DNA of 64,000 nt from Orbus hercynius (GCF_003634275.1 NZ_RBWY01000005.1:1-64000), one strand, 5' to 3'. Shown: positions 1 to 11,730, counted from the stretch's first letter. Numbers and translations are program-made. The notes: a model not told the origin generated them from the letters alone.

Positions 1-116
1 GTTTTGACCGTCTCACCAATATAACCGCCTTCTCAGAAGGTCTTGCGTTACGTCAGTGGATGCGCATTATAGACATCTTATTTTTTTCTTCAAGCACATT
101 TTGCATTTATTTTTTT
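1..116 (-). promoter_or_regulatory. rRNA-operon-type P1 promoter and start of leader
   Basis: Read leftward, this holds a -35 TTGAAG (88-93), a 16-bp spacer and a perfect -10 TATAAT (66-71). A GCGC discriminator and then CCACTGAC follow, which is the arrangement of the E. coli rrn P1 start region. Upstream of the -35 (94-116) lies an A/T-rich UP-element-like stretch. The transcribed side (1-60) contains a short CCTTCTGAGAAGG hairpin where the E. coli rrn leader has a comparable one. The rRNA genes themselves would lie to the left, outside the window. The GCGC discriminator is the element linked to ppGpp/DksA control in this family. A strong tRNA-operon promoter is the main alternative. Confidence 0.72.
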
Positions 117-135
117 AACTGCTCATTTTTTAACA

Positions 136-168
136 AATAACGATATCCTTTAATCAGATATCGCTATT
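136..168. terminator. purA: purA terminator hairpin
   Basis: Arms CGATATC (141-147) and GATATCG (157-163) extend to AATAA/TTATT with one mismatch. Leftward, the stem is followed by a short T-rich stretch just after the purA stop. It would separate purA from the leftward rRNA-type promoter. Confidence 0.55.
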
Positions 169-181
169 ATATTACTAATAC

Positions 182-1483
<1,302 letters not shown>

Positions 1484-1539
1484 TCATACTCATCTTATTT
1501 AAATTAATATCCTACCGCTAAAAATGGCATTTGCAACCA

Positions 1540-2526
1540 TTATTTTTTATTAGATTCGGCGCTATTTACATTCAGTTTCATATATCGAAAGAACTCGCTA
1601 TCAGGACTTATCACCATAACATCCGTTTCTTTAAAACTTTTTTCGTATGCTTTTAAGCTACGAATGAAACTGAAAAATTCTCGATCTTTATTAAATGCAT
1701 CTGCATAAAGCTTAGCGGCATTCGCATCACCCTCGCCTTGAATCGTTCTTGCTTGTTTCTCAGCTTCAGATAAAATTTTGGTTGCCGCTAATGTCGCATC
1801 AGCACGCGTTTCTTCAGCTTCTCTTATTCCCTGAAAACGTTGATCACGAGCAACGACTTCTCGTTCAGCACTCATTCTGGCATAAATCGACTCAGAGACT
1901 TCAGGCGGAAAATTAATTTGCTTAATGCGAACATCAATCACTTCAACACCAAAAGCAAGCATACTCGTGATACTTTCAGGATCTGTTTCCGCAACAGCCA
2001 CCAAATCTTCAACAGGCACATCTTTAATATTTGCAGTACTTTGCTGCGTGCCATTTAATGCATCTTTTACTCTAACCATTAAAGAGTTTCTTGACTTGGT
2101 ATCCGCATTGGTATCATTTATAATATCTTTAATGTCAAGTTTACCAATTTCAGCGCGTAAACGGCCATTTAATCTTGCAAGTAAGAGATTTTCAACACTG
2201 TTACCGCCGGCTACTGTTTCATAATATCGATCAAAATCAACAATTTTCCATTGCACATAATAGTCTACAATTAAATCTTTCTTCTCTCGGGTAATAAATT
2301 TTTGTTCTCTGCCGCTATTATTTGAGCTATCAGTTGTTTGAATTTTGGCATCAATAACTTTAACATTATCAACCCCAGGAATTTTAAAATGCAAGCCAGG
2401 ATCAGATAATCCAATAATTTTATTGAATCTTAATACAATACCACGAGTCCCTTCTTCAACCACATAAAGAGATGAAAATAGCACACCAATCAACACGATT
2501 ACGACAGGAATTAATAATTTACGCAT
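1540..2526 (-). CDS. hflC: HflC, SPFH-domain modulator of FtsH protease
   Basis: 328 residues (E. coli 334). One N-terminal membrane segment (about residues 4-22) is followed by a prohibitin/SPFH domain that begins VEEGTRGIVLRFNKI. An alanine/glutamate-rich coiled coil (about 225-285) follows. With HflK it forms the large periplasmic cage around FtsH and tunes its proteolysis of membrane proteins. The ATG at 2526 has a good AAGGAG site. The gene starts 10 bp after the hflK stop, so the pair is translated from one message. FtsH itself is encoded about 12 kb away at 14216-16114. Confidence 0.95.
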   Translation of the reverse strand: MRKLLIPVVIVLIGVLFSSLYVVEEGTRGIVLRFNKIIGLSDPGLHFKIPGVDNVKVIDAKIQTTDSSNNSGREQKFITREKKDLIVDYYVQWKIVDFDRYYETVAGGNSVENLLLARLNGRLRAEIGKLDIKDIINDTNADTKSRNSLMVRVKDALNGTQQSTANIKDVPVEDLVAVAETDPESITSMLAFGVEVIDVRIKQINFPPEVSESIYARMSAEREVVARDQRFQGIREAEETRADATLAATKILSEAEKQARTIQGEGDANAAKLYADAFNKDREFFSFIRSLKAYEKSFKETDVMVISPDSEFFRYMKLNVNSAESNKK

Positions 2527-2536
2527 ATTTATCTCC

Positions 2537-3733
2537 TTATCGCCCAGATGAACGCGAGCTAGTTGTATTTCCGCGCGTCACATTTGTATTTTTTGATTCA
2601 CTTGTCGATGCTACCGCATCAGTATTTGACGTGCTTGGAAAATTCATATTATAACCATTTGTGCTATTTAATTTAAATTGTTCATTCAGGGACGGGTTAC
2701 TGTTATCTTTATTTTTCAATAGTTGTTCCAATGGTAAAACAAGCAAATTACCACTTTTATCATTAACAAGAATTTTATTTGTATTTGATAAAATATGTTC
2801 CATCGTTTCGATGTATAAGCGCTCTTTCGTAATTTCAGGTGCGGCTTTATATTCAGGCAATAATTTTTCAAAACGCGCCACATCACCTTCCGCTTCTAAT
2901 TCCACTCTGACACGATAAGCATTAGCATCCGCTAAAATTCTGGCCGAGCGACCTTCTGACTGCTGAATTAACTGAACTTTATCAGCCTCCGCTTTATTAA
3001 TCTCACGCTCACGATCCTCCCTTGCTTTGATAGCATCATTAAATGCATCTTGTACTTCCTCAGGAGGTCTGACTGACTGGAAATTCAAATCAACGATACG
3101 AATGCCCATATCATAATTAGATATAATATTGACTAACTCATCTTTGGTCCTACTTTCAAGCGCCGATCTACCATCGGTCAAGATCGCATCCATGTTCGAT
3201 GACCCGACTTCAGTACGTAATGCACTATCAGCGGCTTGTCGTAAGCTATCTTCAACATTCGTTACATTAAATAGATATTTGATTGGATTACTGACTTGAT
3301 ATTGTACGTTCATTTCGACAAAAACAAGATTTTCACCAGCGGTGATCATAAATCCTTGTACATTAAAATTACGCGTTCCTTGTGTATCGACAATATAGAC
3401 CTGATCAATCAAAGATGGTTTCCAATTTAAACCCGGTTGGACTATTTCTTGCTGAACTTGTCCAAACCGAGTAACGACACCGCGTTGACTTTGGTTAATA
3501 GTATAAAATCCACTAATTGCCCAAATAATAATAATGATTAATAGTATTGCACCAATAATAACTGGCATGTTAACGGGTAAGTTGTAGTTATTCTTACCAC
3601 CTGATTTCTTTTTTTTAAAAAGGTTATTAACCATATCAAAAAAACTACCTGATGAATTATTAGGTTTTTTCTGATTGCCATTTCCCCATGGATCATTATC
3701 TTGTCCGTTATTCCCGGGCTGATTCCACGCCAT
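2537..3733 (-). CDS. hflK: HflK, SPFH-domain modulator of FtsH protease
   Basis: 398 residues (E. coli 419). The glycine/asparagine-rich cytoplasmic N-terminus opens with MAWNQPGNNGQDNDPWG, typical of HflK. A membrane segment sits near residues 55-75 (VIIGAILLIIIIIWAISGFY), then an SPFH domain (NQSQRGVVTRFG), a charged coiled coil, and a low-complexity Ser/Thr/Asn C-terminal tail. It partners HflC. A GGAG site lies 10 nt before the ATG. hflX ends 30 bp upstream, so this is the middle of the hfq-hflX-hflK-hflC operon. Confidence 0.95.
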   Translation of the reverse strand: MAWNQPGNNGQDNDPWGNGNQKKPNNSSGSFFDMVNNLFKKKKSGGKNNYNLPVNMPVIIGAILLIIIIIWAISGFYTINQSQRGVVTRFGQVQQEIVQPGLNWKPSLIDQVYIVDTQGTRNFNVQGFMITAGENLVFVEMNVQYQVSNPIKYLFNVTNVEDSLRQAADSALRTEVGSSNMDAILTDGRSALESRTKDELVNIISNYDMGIRIVDLNFQSVRPPEEVQDAFNDAIKAREDREREINKAEADKVQLIQQSEGRSARILADANAYRVRVELEAEGDVARFEKLLPEYKAAPEITKERLYIETMEHILSNTNKILVNDKSGNLLVLPLEQLLKNKDNSNPSLNEQFKLNSTNGYNMNFPSTSNTDAVASTSESKNTNVTRGNTTSSRSSGR

Positions 3734-3763
3734 ATGTCATATACTCCATCTAATAGTTATTTG

Positions 3764-5062
3764 CTATTTTACTAGTGAATGTTCATTGATTAAATATAAT
3801 AAATCGGATTCTTGTTTACATAACCGATTCCACTCAATTAATGGTAGTCGAATATTTAAATTAAAACTACCATCCTCATTAATTATTTCTTGCTCAACAG
3901 CTTTGAGTTGATAAAAACGACTACGTAGTCTGCTCAAATAAGCAGGTATATGCAGCTCGCCAGTTTGAATCTGTTTAGCTAAACGTTCTTTCAAGGCGGT
4001 AAGCAAAAGATCCAATCCTACCTTATTTTGTGCCGAAAGCCAAACGCGAATTGGTACGCCATTTTCATCTCGATCTATCGAAGGGACCTTCTCCTCTAAT
4101 AAATCAATTTTATTCATAACAAGCAATGTTGGAATTTCGTGTGCTTCGATTTCGAATAAGACTTCATTGACGGCTTGAATATTATCAAATTGATTAGGGT
4201 CAGAGGCATCAATAACATGTAATAGTAACGCAGCCTCTTTAGTTTCAAGCAATGTAGCTTTAAATGCGGCAACAAGATTATGAGGTAGGTGGCGGATGAA
4301 ACCAACAGTGTCAGCAATGACAACATCGCCGACATCATCAACAGCAATTCGTCTAAGCGTGGGATCAAGTGTGGCAAAAAGCTGATTTGCAGTATACACA
4401 TCCGCATCAGTCATGGCATTAAAGAGGGTTGACTTACCTGCGTTAGTATAACCGACCAATGAAATAGTTGATAAATCGGCTTTAATTCTTGATTGTCGAT
4501 TTTGTTCTCGCTGTTTTGCAACCTTGTCTAAACGAGACAAAATCAATTGAATACGATGACGTATCAGTCGTCTATCCGTTTCCAATTGTGTTTCGCCAGG
4601 GCCTCTTAAACCTATCCCCCCTTTTTGTCTTTCTAGATGCGTCCATCCCCTAACTAGCCGAGTCGAAATATACTGCAACTGTGCAAGTTCAACTTGTAAT
4701 TTACCTTCATGAGTACGAGCACGCTGTGCAAAGATATCGAGAATCACGCCAGTGCGATCAACGACTTTACATTCACATAATTTTTCTAGGTTGCGTTCTT
4801 GGGTAGGTGTCAGTGAATGATTAACGAGGATAACTGCAGCATCGTGTTCTTTAACAAGTGCTGCAATTTCAGTCGCTTTTCCTTCACCGATAAAATACTT
4901 GGCACTTGGTGCCTTTCTGGAAGTTGTGATAATATCGAGAATCTCAATATGAGCAGAAGAAACCAAAACTTCAAACTCGTTTAAATCCTCAATATCATTA
5001 TCTTGTGGTAAAAATACATGTACCAATAACGCTTTTTCACCACCTTTGTGTCGTTCAAACAA
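3764..5062 (-). CDS. hflX: ribosome-splitting GTPase HflX
   Basis: An Obg-family GTPase that binds the 50S subunit and rescues or splits stalled ribosomes. The N-terminal HflX domain includes the [18 protein letters not shown] signature. The G domain has the P-loop [19 protein letters not shown] and NKID. I place the start at a TTG (5062): a GGAG sits 9 nt upstream and the resulting [18 protein letters not shown] aligns with the E. coli start MFDRYDAGEQAVLVHI, giving 432 residues. An ATG five codons upstream (5077) and a GTG at 5080 are also open but have no ribosome-binding site. The TTG lies 30 bp after the hfq stop. Confidence 0.93.
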   Translation of the reverse strand: MFERHKGGEKALLVHVFLPQDNDIEDLNEFEVLVSSAHIEILDIITTSRKAPSAKYFIGEGKATEIAALVKEHDAAVILVNHSLTPTQERNLEKLCECKVVDRTGVILDIFAQRARTHEGKLQVELAQLQYISTRLVRGWTHLERQKGGIGLRGPGETQLETDRRLIRHRIQLILSRLDKVAKQREQNRQSRIKADLSTISLVGYTNAGKSTLFNAMTDADVYTANQLFATLDPTLRRIAVDDVGDVVIADTVGFIRHLPHNLVAAFKATLLETKEAALLLHVIDASDPNQFDNIQAVNEVLFEIEAHEIPTLLVMNKIDLLEEKVPSIDRDENGVPIRVWLSAQNKVGLDLLLTALKERLAKQIQTGELHIPAYLSRLRSRFYQLKAVEQEIINEDGSFNLNIRLPLIEWNRLCKQESDLLYLINEHSLVK

Positions 5063-5092
5063 TGACAAACACTCCATCACAATGGGATTGAA

Positions 5093-5344
5093 TTAGTTTG
5101 AACCTGCACTGTCTTCATCAGTTTGTGAAAACGAACCCGAGATCGGCCTAGCAGGAACGACAGTTGAAATTGCATGCTTATATACCATTTGACTTACTGT
5201 ATTTTTAAGTAAAATAACAAACTGATCAAAAGATTCTATTTGCCCTTGTAACTTAATTCCATTAACCAAATAAATTGAAACCGGGATATGCTCTCGGCGT
5301 AATATATTTAAGTAAGGATCTTGTAATGATTGCCCTTTTGACAT
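5093..5344 (-). CDS. hfq: RNA chaperone Hfq
   Basis: 83 residues, starting at [13 protein letters not shown] (ATG 5344) with an AAGGA site. The frame stays open for 49 more codons upstream, but that extension is not Hfq-like. Both Sm motifs are present: Sm1 ([19 protein letters not shown]) and Sm2 ([10 protein letters not shown]). The protein forms hexamers that pair small RNAs with mRNAs. The C-terminal tail is only about 15 residues ([15 protein letters not shown]), acidic and much shorter than in E. coli (102 residues in total), but it keeps the acidic tip. Its position between miaA and hflX is conserved. Confidence 0.96.
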   Translation of the reverse strand: MSKGQSLQDPYLNILRREHIPVSIYLVNGIKLQGQIESFDQFVILLKNTVSQMVYKHAISTVVPARPISGSFSQTDEDSAGSN

Positions 5345-5907
5345 GTAATTATCCTTTTTATAGCTAAAAAAACAAAATAATCGAATTAGATTAAAAACTT
5401 TTTCATAACAATCTGTACTTATATGATCCAAATTATCATAAAAAAGTAGAATCTTAAACAGTTGGTGTGTAATTATTGTATAAATAATCAAAATTTATGT
5501 TATGTCTGGCGATAAAAAAAACGATATCACCTAATTTCTAAGAATGTAGAATCATATTAGTATTGATAGCCTATTTTTTAGTGGCTATAAATGCGTTATC
5601 TCAACAAAAATTTACGCTAGGTAAACAAACCATTGGCTACACATAAATGAATAAGGAACCCCACTCCGCTCCCAAAGCTTAGTATATATTACCATTTTCA
5701 TGAGCAATTGACATATTGCATCGAATCGTGTTGCCACTCTCATACTCAGCGAAATATCTTGAACTGTATCAGCCCCACTAAACAGGCTAGCAATCCCTAA
5801 TGTATAAGTATTGAGTTTAATTGACAAATTGAAGCGTTATACGATTTTGCCGTGGTGAATGGGTCAATTTAAACCAATAAATTGATTAGTTACACCACAT
5901 AAAAGAA
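5345..5907. other. 563-bp gap between miaA and hfq, no recognised gene
   Basis: In E. coli miaA and hfq are nearly adjacent; here they are far apart. The stretch beside hfq (5345-5520) is very AT-rich and probably carries the hfq promoter. A weak hairpin, ATAGCC/GGCTAT, lies at 5566-5588. A 71-codon leftward reading frame (5612-5827) begins MSIKLNTYTLGIASLFSG and ends CSQWFVYLA. I do not recognise it, it has no convincing ribosome-binding site, and it may be chance or the remnant of a decayed gene. Confidence 0.5.
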
Positions 5908-6822
5908 CTATGTTTCTAAAAAAGGCTTAAAAAGTTGGTCATCTCCCAGTTTTACCCAATGCAGCGGATGTTTCCATCCTCTAAGCCAAGTAGTCTGACG
6001 CTTAGCGAGCTGCCTCGTTGCACAAATACCTTTAAATACCATTTCATCATAGCTGCTCTCTCCTAATAGATATTCCCACATCTGTCGATAGCCAACACAA
6101 CGCATTGATGGTAAATCAAGATGAAGATCGCCTCTTTGCATAAGCCGCTTTACTTCATCTTCAAAACCGAGTTCGAGCATATTTAGAAAGCGTTGTTCAA
6201 TGCGCTGGTGAAGCAGTGCGCGATCATCACAGCTCATCGCAAATTGCACCACATCATAAGTTAAAGCCTCACCTTTATCTTGTGTTAAATCAGTCAAAGA
6301 ACGTCCTGTAATGAGGTAAACTTCTAATGCACGGTTTAAGCGCTGTGGATCATTGGGATGAATTCTGGCTGCAGAGACAGGATCAACCAGGGCAAGTTCT
6401 TGATGAATAGCTTGCCAACCCAGTTTATTGGCTTTCTCTTCAATTAACTGACGAATATCACTATCCGCAGGCGGTAATGGTGATAAACCATCGAGCAAAG
6501 CTTTAAAATACAGCATCGTTCCGCCGACTAATAAAGGAATGCGACCTTGCTGCAATGACAATGCAATTTCATTTAACGCATCTCGACGAAAATCAGCCGC
6601 AGAGTAGCTATCAATCGGATCTTTAATATCAACTAATTTGTGCGGATAGGTAACGAGTTCTTGCTGAGATGGTTTTGCCGTACCAACATCCATATCGCGA
6701 TAAATCAAAGCAGAGTCGACACTAATAATATCAATCGGATAATCTTGGCTTAATGACATAGCCAAAGCGGTTTTTCCCGATGCGGTTGGCCCCATTAGGG
6801 TAAATATGGTCGGTTTTTTCAT
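5908..6822 (-). CDS. miaA: tRNA dimethylallyltransferase
   Basis: 304 residues (E. coli 316). It transfers a dimethylallyl group to N6 of A37 in tRNAs that read codons starting with U. The P-loop [11 protein letters not shown] is at about residues 11-21. The substrate-binding [17 protein letters not shown] follows, with further motifs [18 protein letters not shown] and RWKHPLHW-like [10 protein letters not shown] at the C-terminus. The ATG overlaps the mutL stop by 4 bp, which points to translational coupling in the tsaE-amiB-mutL-miaA operon. Confidence 0.96.
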   Translation of the reverse strand: MKKPTIFTLMGPTASGKTALAMSLSQDYPIDIISVDSALIYRDMDVGTAKPSQQELVTYPHKLVDIKDPIDSYSAADFRRDALNEIALSLQQGRIPLLVGGTMLYFKALLDGLSPLPPADSDIRQLIEEKANKLGWQAIHQELALVDPVSAARIHPNDPQRLNRALEVYLITGRSLTDLTQDKGEALTYDVVQFAMSCDDRALLHQRIEQRFLNMLELGFEDEVKRLMQRGDLHLDLPSMRCVGYRQMWEYLLGESSYDEMVFKGICATRQLAKRQTTWLRGWKHPLHWVKLGDDQLFKPFLET

Positions 6823-8735
6823 AATGATTCAGATAAAAATAGTGAAACAAAAAGAGATAAATCTACTGGTTTAAGCATATCTGACAAAGTCAAATCATGC
6901 TCACTAAGTTGTTCAAGCTCCATCAATAAAGAGATCGTTTGAGGTACGCTCCATACCATATTTTGCTCTTGAGAGCTTTGGGTGTATTGCTCAATCAACC
7001 ATTGATAAAGCAAAGACTTTAACTCGGCAGATAAAAGATGCAGAGATAAAAACTCAATTAAATCAGGTAGTAAAGCCTGCCAGTTAGCTTTACGCATTAA
7101 CTTAGGCACGGCATTTAACTGCAATTTAGACTTCTCAACATGACAGTCAAAATTAAAGGTTTTCAGCACAGGTTGAGCCTGCTCAATAACATGTTGTTCA
7201 TGCTTATTTAATAAAAGAGACAGCGGAATAAGCAAATGCTCTTGATGCAAATCGTCATGACTGCTTGCTATTTTATGTTTAAACAGTGCCAGTTGCGCTT
7301 TTTTTAATGACAACACACTTAACGTTTGCTGTTGATATTCATTTTTTTCCAATAGCGCAAACTCATTGTGAATAATCGTCAGCACTCGCCCTAATCTCAC
7401 TGCAGAGGCTAGCTCAATATTACCTATTATCGGAGATAATGGCTGCTCTCGCTTAGGAAATAATGATTGAATAACCGCTTGCTGAGATACAGAAATTTGC
7501 TCTTCTCGAAGAACGTGAGACTCACCAACAGGGTGTATTAATTGACGATAAACATCATTCTCAGCAGCATGTGTTGTTTTTTGCAAGCTAGCTGGCGGAA
7601 ATGATTGCCCTGTCGTTCTTGCCGCAGGTGAAACATTAAACACGTTATCACCGGCCGCCGTTCTATTGGGTTTGAGCATCCATGAATCACAATCCGCTGC
7701 GTTTTCATCAGAATCAAACGTGAGAGTTTGATGGTGCTCGGTTAATGCCATTGCCACTGCTTGATAAACAAAATCGTGCACTAATCTCGCTTCATGGAAA
7801 CGAACTTCATGCTTAGCGGGATGCACATTAACATCGACTTGGTGTGGATCTAGATTGAGGTGGATAACATAACCCAAAAGCTCATCAGTCGTGTAAGTAC
7901 CGCCGGAATTATTCTCTAAAAATGCCTGTTTCAATGCATGATTGAGTAAACGATCTTTGACAATCCGACCATTCACATAAAAATATTGTACATGTTCTTG
8001 TTTCGCATGCGGAGCAATCCAACCATGAATAGATAAATCATCATGTTGCCACGATAATGACATCGCATTTTTCATGAAACTCATACCACAAATACTCGCG
8101 ACTCGCTTTTCAATTTGCGCATCCGCTTGTACGGCGCGGTATAGCCTGACCGGCTTACCGTTATGCTGCAAAGTAATATTAACGTGTGGGCAGGCAAGCG
8201 CAATGCGGCGAACCACCTCATCGATATGGGAAAATTCTGTTTTTTCTGTTTTCAAAAAGCGCCGTCTTGCTGGCGTATTATAAAAAATATCTAAAACTTC
8301 AACCGTGGTTCCCTGTGGATGCGCTGCCGGTTTCACCACCGCAGACATATCACGGCCTTCCGCGTAAACCTGCCAGCCCTCTGATTGAGATTGTGTTTTC
8401 GATGTCAGTGTTAAGCGCGATACAGAACTAATACTGGCTAAGGCCTCACCGCGAAATCCAAGACTCATTATCGCCTCTAAATCATCAAGGCAATGGATTT
8501 TACTGGTGGCATGCCTCGCTAATGCTAAAGAAAGCTCATCTTTTGCGATACCACAACCATTATCGCGAATACGAATTAATTTACATCCCCCTTGTTCGAT
8601 ATCAATATCAATACGCGTTGCACCAGCATCAATACTATTTTCGACTAGCTCTTTGATAATCGATGCAGGCCGTTCGACAACTTCACCAGCAGCAATTTGG
8701 TTGGCGAGCTGAGGAGGAAGAATTTGAATCGCCAT
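6819..8735 (-). CDS. mutL: DNA mismatch repair protein MutL
   Basis: 638 residues (E. coli 615). The N-terminal GHKL ATPase carries [25 protein letters not shown] and [13 protein letters not shown] (residues about 36-105). The transducer domain contains [11 protein letters not shown] and [14 protein letters not shown] variable linker (about 340-430) leads to the C-terminal dimerisation domain. The DQHA(x)2E(x)4E endonuclease motif of methyl-independent MutL proteins is not seen, so it is expected to work with MutH like the E. coli protein. The ATG shares one base with the amidase stop (TAATG). Confidence 0.96.
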   Translation of the reverse strand: MAIQILPPQLANQIAAGEVVERPASIIKELVENSIDAGATRIDIDIEQGGCKLIRIRDNGCGIAKDELSLALARHATSKIHCLDDLEAIMSLGFRGEALASISSVSRLTLTSKTQSQSEGWQVYAEGRDMSAVVKPAAHPQGTTVEVLDIFYNTPARRRFLKTEKTEFSHIDEVVRRIALACPHVNITLQHNGKPVRLYRAVQADAQIEKRVASICGMSFMKNAMSLSWQHDDLSIHGWIAPHAKQEHVQYFYVNGRIVKDRLLNHALKQAFLENNSGGTYTTDELLGYVIHLNLDPHQVDVNVHPAKHEVRFHEARLVHDFVYQAVAMALTEHHQTLTFDSDENAADCDSWMLKPNRTAAGDNVFNVSPAARTTGQSFPPASLQKTTHAAENDVYRQLIHPVGESHVLREEQISVSQQAVIQSLFPKREQPLSPIIGNIELASAVRLGRVLTIIHNEFALLEKNEYQQQTLSVLSLKKAQLALFKHKIASSHDDLHQEHLLIPLSLLLNKHEQHVIEQAQPVLKTFNFDCHVEKSKLQLNAVPKLMRKANWQALLPDLIEFLSLHLLSAELKSLLYQWLIEQYTQSSQEQNMVWSVPQTISLLMELEQLSEHDLTLSDMLKPVDLSLFVSLFLSESL

Positions 8736-9511
8736 TAGCGCTTTTCCTTATTAATCGGATTAGCTTTAATATAATTTTTGATACCGCGATAAATGGCTTG
8801 AGCGATTTTATTTTGATGAGCATCGGTTCTCAATAATTTCTCTTCACTCACATTAGAGATAAAGCCAACTTCAATTAATACCGATGGAATATCGGGGGAA
8901 CGCAACACACCTAGACTGGCATGTTCTGGGGCTCGTTTATGGAGTGTAACAACCTTAACAAGCTCTTGCAAAATATCTGTCGCTAAATCGTAGCCAACCA
9001 TTTGAGAATAAGAAAACTGCAAATCTAAAATCGCTTGGCTTAAAAAAGGGTTATCACCCTCGGATAGCGCATCACCCGCGCCACCTAATAGCTCTGATTG
9101 TTTTTCATGTTGTTCAATCCAACGACCAAGTTCGGTATCAGCTCGTTTGGTCGATAAAACCCAAACAGAAGCACCTTTTGCACTGCGATTAGGTGCAGCA
9201 TCAGCATGAATTGATACTAACAAATTAGCTTTACGGTCTCTGGCGATTTCGGATCGCTGAAAAACGGAAATATAACGATCGGTATCACGGGTTAATACCG
9301 CTTTTAAACTCCGATCTTTATTAATCAGTGCCGCTAATTTCTTAGCAATTGATAATGTTACCGTCTTTTCATAAAGTTTATACTGACCAATCGCCCCAGA
9401 ATCATTACCACCATGCCCCGCATCAATAGCAACTACAACCTGACTAAAGGCTTGATTGCATACCAATAGCATAATCAAAAATAGTGATATCTTGTGAATA
9501 AATCGTTTCAT
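8735..9511 (-). CDS. amiB: short N-acetylmuramoyl-L-alanine amidase (AmiA/B/C type)
   Basis: 258 residues. A signal peptide (residues 1-23, ending CNQAFS) precedes a complete Amidase_3 domain. The zinc ligands are visible: His in AIDAGHGG, Glu in LYEKTVTLS, His in VSIHADA, with catalytic Glu in IEVGFISN. The inserted helical segment with [17 protein letters not shown] is the auto-inhibitory helix relieved by EnvC/NlpD-type activators. Position between tsaE and mutL is that of E. coli amiB, but the AMIN septal-targeting domain and the LysM repeats of E. coli AmiB (445 residues) are absent. It should cleave peptide stems from septal murein. Confidence 0.9.
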   Translation of the reverse strand: MKRFIHKISLFLIMLLVCNQAFSQVVVAIDAGHGGNDSGAIGQYKLYEKTVTLSIAKKLAALINKDRSLKAVLTRDTDRYISVFQRSEIARDRKANLLVSIHADAAPNRSAKGASVWVLSTKRADTELGRWIEQHEKQSELLGGAGDALSEGDNPFLSQAILDLQFSYSQMVGYDLATDILQELVKVVTLHKRAPEHASLGVLRSPDIPSVLIEVGFISNVSEEKLLRTDAHQNKIAQAIYRGIKNYIKANPINKEKR

Positions 9512-9557
9512 ATATCCTATGCTTACTTCAATAATGTTAATAATATTTGTTATCCCC

Positions 9558-10031
9558 TTAGGAAGATAACATAATATTGACCCCTTTTTCAGTTAATGGA
9601 CGAATAATCGCCTCTCGTTCTAACTGCCGGTAAAGTAATTGAATCTCAATATCTGCGGCCGGCAGCATATCGTCCGCCTGTTGTGGCCATTCTATTAAAC
9701 AAATACAGCGTGTTGATAAATAATCACGTATCCCCATAAACTCCAATTCTTCTGGATCCACTAAGCGATAAAGATCGAAATGATACACAGAAAAATCATC
9801 AAAATCATAAGGTTCAACAAGGGTATAGGTAGGGCTCTTCACATTACCTTTATGCCCAAGTGCCTGTAAAAATCCACGACTAAATGTTGTTTTGCCTGCG
9901 CCAAGTTCTCCCTGTAAATAAATGACAATCGTATCATCATGGGTATTTAGATAGTTTTGGCAATGCAACGCAATTTTCTGACCTAATGCGATCGTTTCTA
10001 CATCTGAACTAAGTTGACTTTTCTCTATCAT
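9558..10031 (-). CDS. tsaE: tRNA threonylcarbamoyladenosine biosynthesis ATPase TsaE
   Basis: 157 residues (E. coli 153). The Walker A motif is [16 protein letters not shown], followed by [11 protein letters not shown] and the [17 protein letters not shown] signature of the TsaE/YjeE family. It supplies the ATPase activity that drives TsaB-TsaD turnover in forming t6A37 of tRNAs decoding ANN codons. It is the first gene of the amiB-mutL-miaA cluster. E. coli has nnr immediately upstream; here the next gene is a divergent tusB. Confidence 0.95.
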   Translation of the reverse strand: MIEKSQLSSDVETIALGQKIALHCQNYLNTHDDTIVIYLQGELGAGKTTFSRGFLQALGHKGNVKSPTYTLVEPYDFDDFSVYHFDLYRLVDPEELEFMGIRDYLSTRCICLIEWPQQADDMLPAADIEIQLLYRQLEREAIIRPLTEKGVNIMLSS

Positions 10032-10116
10032 ATTTTCGATTCTTTACTAGACACTGAATCATTATTATAGAAGAATAACGAATATTAAGGAAATATTTAA
10101 CACGTTTGATTAAAAC

Positions 10117-10386
10117 ATGCTACATACTATCGCTAATTCCACGATTGATATTGATTTGATTAATGCAAATGATGCCGTTATTTTTTGGCAAAATGGCGTG
10201 ATATTAACAATGAATAATACACCTATCTTACAGGCTATCCTGACAAAAACTGATCATTGCTATGCATTAGATAATGACATTACCGCTAGAGGCTTAACGT
10301 CATTAATCGATAGCCGTGTTAAAATTGTTAATATGGATAAGGTGGTAGCACTAACCGCGTGCTACTATCCGCAAATGAAATGGTGA
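10117..10386 (+). CDS. tusB: sulfurtransferase complex subunit TusB
   Basis: 89 residues (E. coli 95). It starts MLHTIANS and carries the DsrH/TusB hallmarks: FWQNGVILTM, YALDNDITARGLTS, and the C-terminal YPQMKW (E. coli: SQMAW). In E. coli TusBCD relays sulfur from TusA to TusE for 2-thiolation of tRNA wobble uridine. Here the gene stands alone, divergent from tsaE and convergent with dxr, with no tusC or tusD beside it. Identity is good for such a small protein. Confidence 0.85.
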   Translation: MLHTIANSTIDIDLINANDAVIFWQNGVILTMNNTPILQAILTKTDHCYALDNDITARGLTSLIDSRVKIVNMDKVVALTACYYPQMKW

Positions 10387-10424
10387 GTCAACAAACCTGA
10401 GCGGCAAAATTAGTCCACGGGCAC

Positions 10425-11609
10425 TTACAGTATTGCTCGCGCCGTTTGCCTTGCCCACTCATCGATATGAAATACTTCTTCTATTGACGATGGCTCAGCG
10501 CTCGAGAGCTGACTTAAAACATTTTCGACCACTGCGGCGATCTCCATAAAACCGATCTGCCGATTTAAAAAAGCCTCAACTGCAATTTCATTCGCGGCAT
10601 TCAACGATGTTGTCGCAGCCTGACCACTTTGATAGGCATCAATCGCGAGTTTTAAACAAGGATAACGACTAAAATCAGGTTGCTTAAATGTCAGCTGAGA
10701 TAACTGCGTAAAATCAAGTGGAGGGACACCAGACAAGATTCTCTCTGGGTAAGACATTGAATAAGCAATAGGTGTACACATATCAGGATGACCGAGTTCA
10801 GCAATCACGCTACCATCATGATAGCGCACCATGGAATGAATAATCGATTGAGGATGGATGATAATCTCCATTTCATCTGCCATCGCATTAAATAACCATC
10901 TTGCCTCAATATATTCCAATCCTTTATTCATCATGGTGGCAGAATCAACCGAAATTTTTCGCCCCATAGACCAATTAGGGTGAGCAATCGCTTGCTCGGG
11001 TGTAACCTGCTTTAACTCACTGATATTAGTATCGCGAAATGGCCCGCCAGATCCAGTTAATATAATCTGACTCACCCCATGCTCCGCTAGATTGGCAAAA
11101 CCAAGATCACGTTGCACAGCAGTTGGCAAACTCTGAAAAATCGCATTATGTTCGCTATCAACAGGCAATAATTCTGCCTGATATTCTTTTACCGCTTGCA
11201 TAAATAGATGCCCACAAGTCACTAAAGACTCTTTATTCGCCAGTAGTACTCGCTTGCCTTTCTTAATCGCGGCTAATGTCGAGCGTAAACCTGCCGCACC
11301 AACAATAGCCGCCATGACTTGATCGACTTCAGGCAATTGCGTTAAATCACAAATCGCTTGTTCGCCCGTAAACACTTCCGTCTGATTATTAAGCTCACGT
11401 AGGGTTTGCCGCAATAACTGCGCCGAAGACGCATCTGCCATTGCGACATATTTAGGTTTAAATTCAAGGCATTGTTCAACCATTTTAGTGACATTTTTGC
11501 CGCCGACTAACACATAGGCTTTATATAAAGCAGGATTATGGCGAATGACCGATAAAGTACTCGTGCCAATTGAACCTGTTGATCCTAAAATTGCGATATT
11601 TTTTTGCAT
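10425..11609 (-). CDS. dxr: 1-deoxy-D-xylulose 5-phosphate reductoisomerase
   Basis: 394 residues (E. coli 398). The N-terminal NADPH-binding motif [13 protein letters not shown] is present. [18 protein letters not shown] (metal and substrate ligands), [11 protein letters not shown] and the loop [23 protein letters not shown] form the catalytic core. It makes 2-C-methyl-D-erythritol 4-phosphate in the MEP isoprenoid pathway. In E. coli dxr lies in the frr-uppS-bamA region; here it follows glmM in the same direction, separated by a hairpin at 11685-11730. Confidence 0.97.
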   Translation of the reverse strand: MQKNIAILGSTGSIGTSTLSVIRHNPALYKAYVLVGGKNVTKMVEQCLEFKPKYVAMADASSAQLLRQTLRELNNQTEVFTGEQAICDLTQLPEVDQVMAAIVGAAGLRSTLAAIKKGKRVLLANKESLVTCGHLFMQAVKEYQAELLPVDSEHNAIFQSLPTAVQRDLGFANLAEHGVSQIILTGSGGPFRDTNISELKQVTPEQAIAHPNWSMGRKISVDSATMMNKGLEYIEARWLFNAMADEMEIIIHPQSIIHSMVRYHDGSVIAELGHPDMCTPIAYSMSYPERILSGVPPLDFTQLSQLTFKQPDFSRYPCLKLAIDAYQSGQAATTSLNAANEIAVEAFLNRQIGFMEIAAVVENVLSQLSSAEPSSIEEVFHIDEWARQTARAIL

Positions 11610-11684
11610 GGAGAAAAATAAGGAAGTTGTGATTAACGATTACAATAACGTAAAGCACAAAAATAAGCAATTAGGTAAAATAAT

Positions 11685-11730
11685 ACTTATCTCTATGATA
11701 TTATCACTGATGATAATCAAAGAGATAAGT
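11685..11730. terminator. long hairpin between glmM and dxr
   Basis: Outer arms ACTTATCTCT (11685-11694) and AGAGATAAGT (11721-11730) enclose a second perfect arm pair, TTATCA/TGATAA (11701-11706 and 11711-11716), with a CTGA loop. Leftward it is followed by a T-rich stretch, so it most likely ends the glmM transcript before dxr. A role as a dxr leader element cannot be excluded. Confidence 0.55.

Noticed and set aside
5345-5491. 49-codon N-terminal extension of hfq
   Set aside because: The extension is AT-driven and not Hfq-like; the ATG at 5344 has a ribosome-binding site and gives the family N-terminus.
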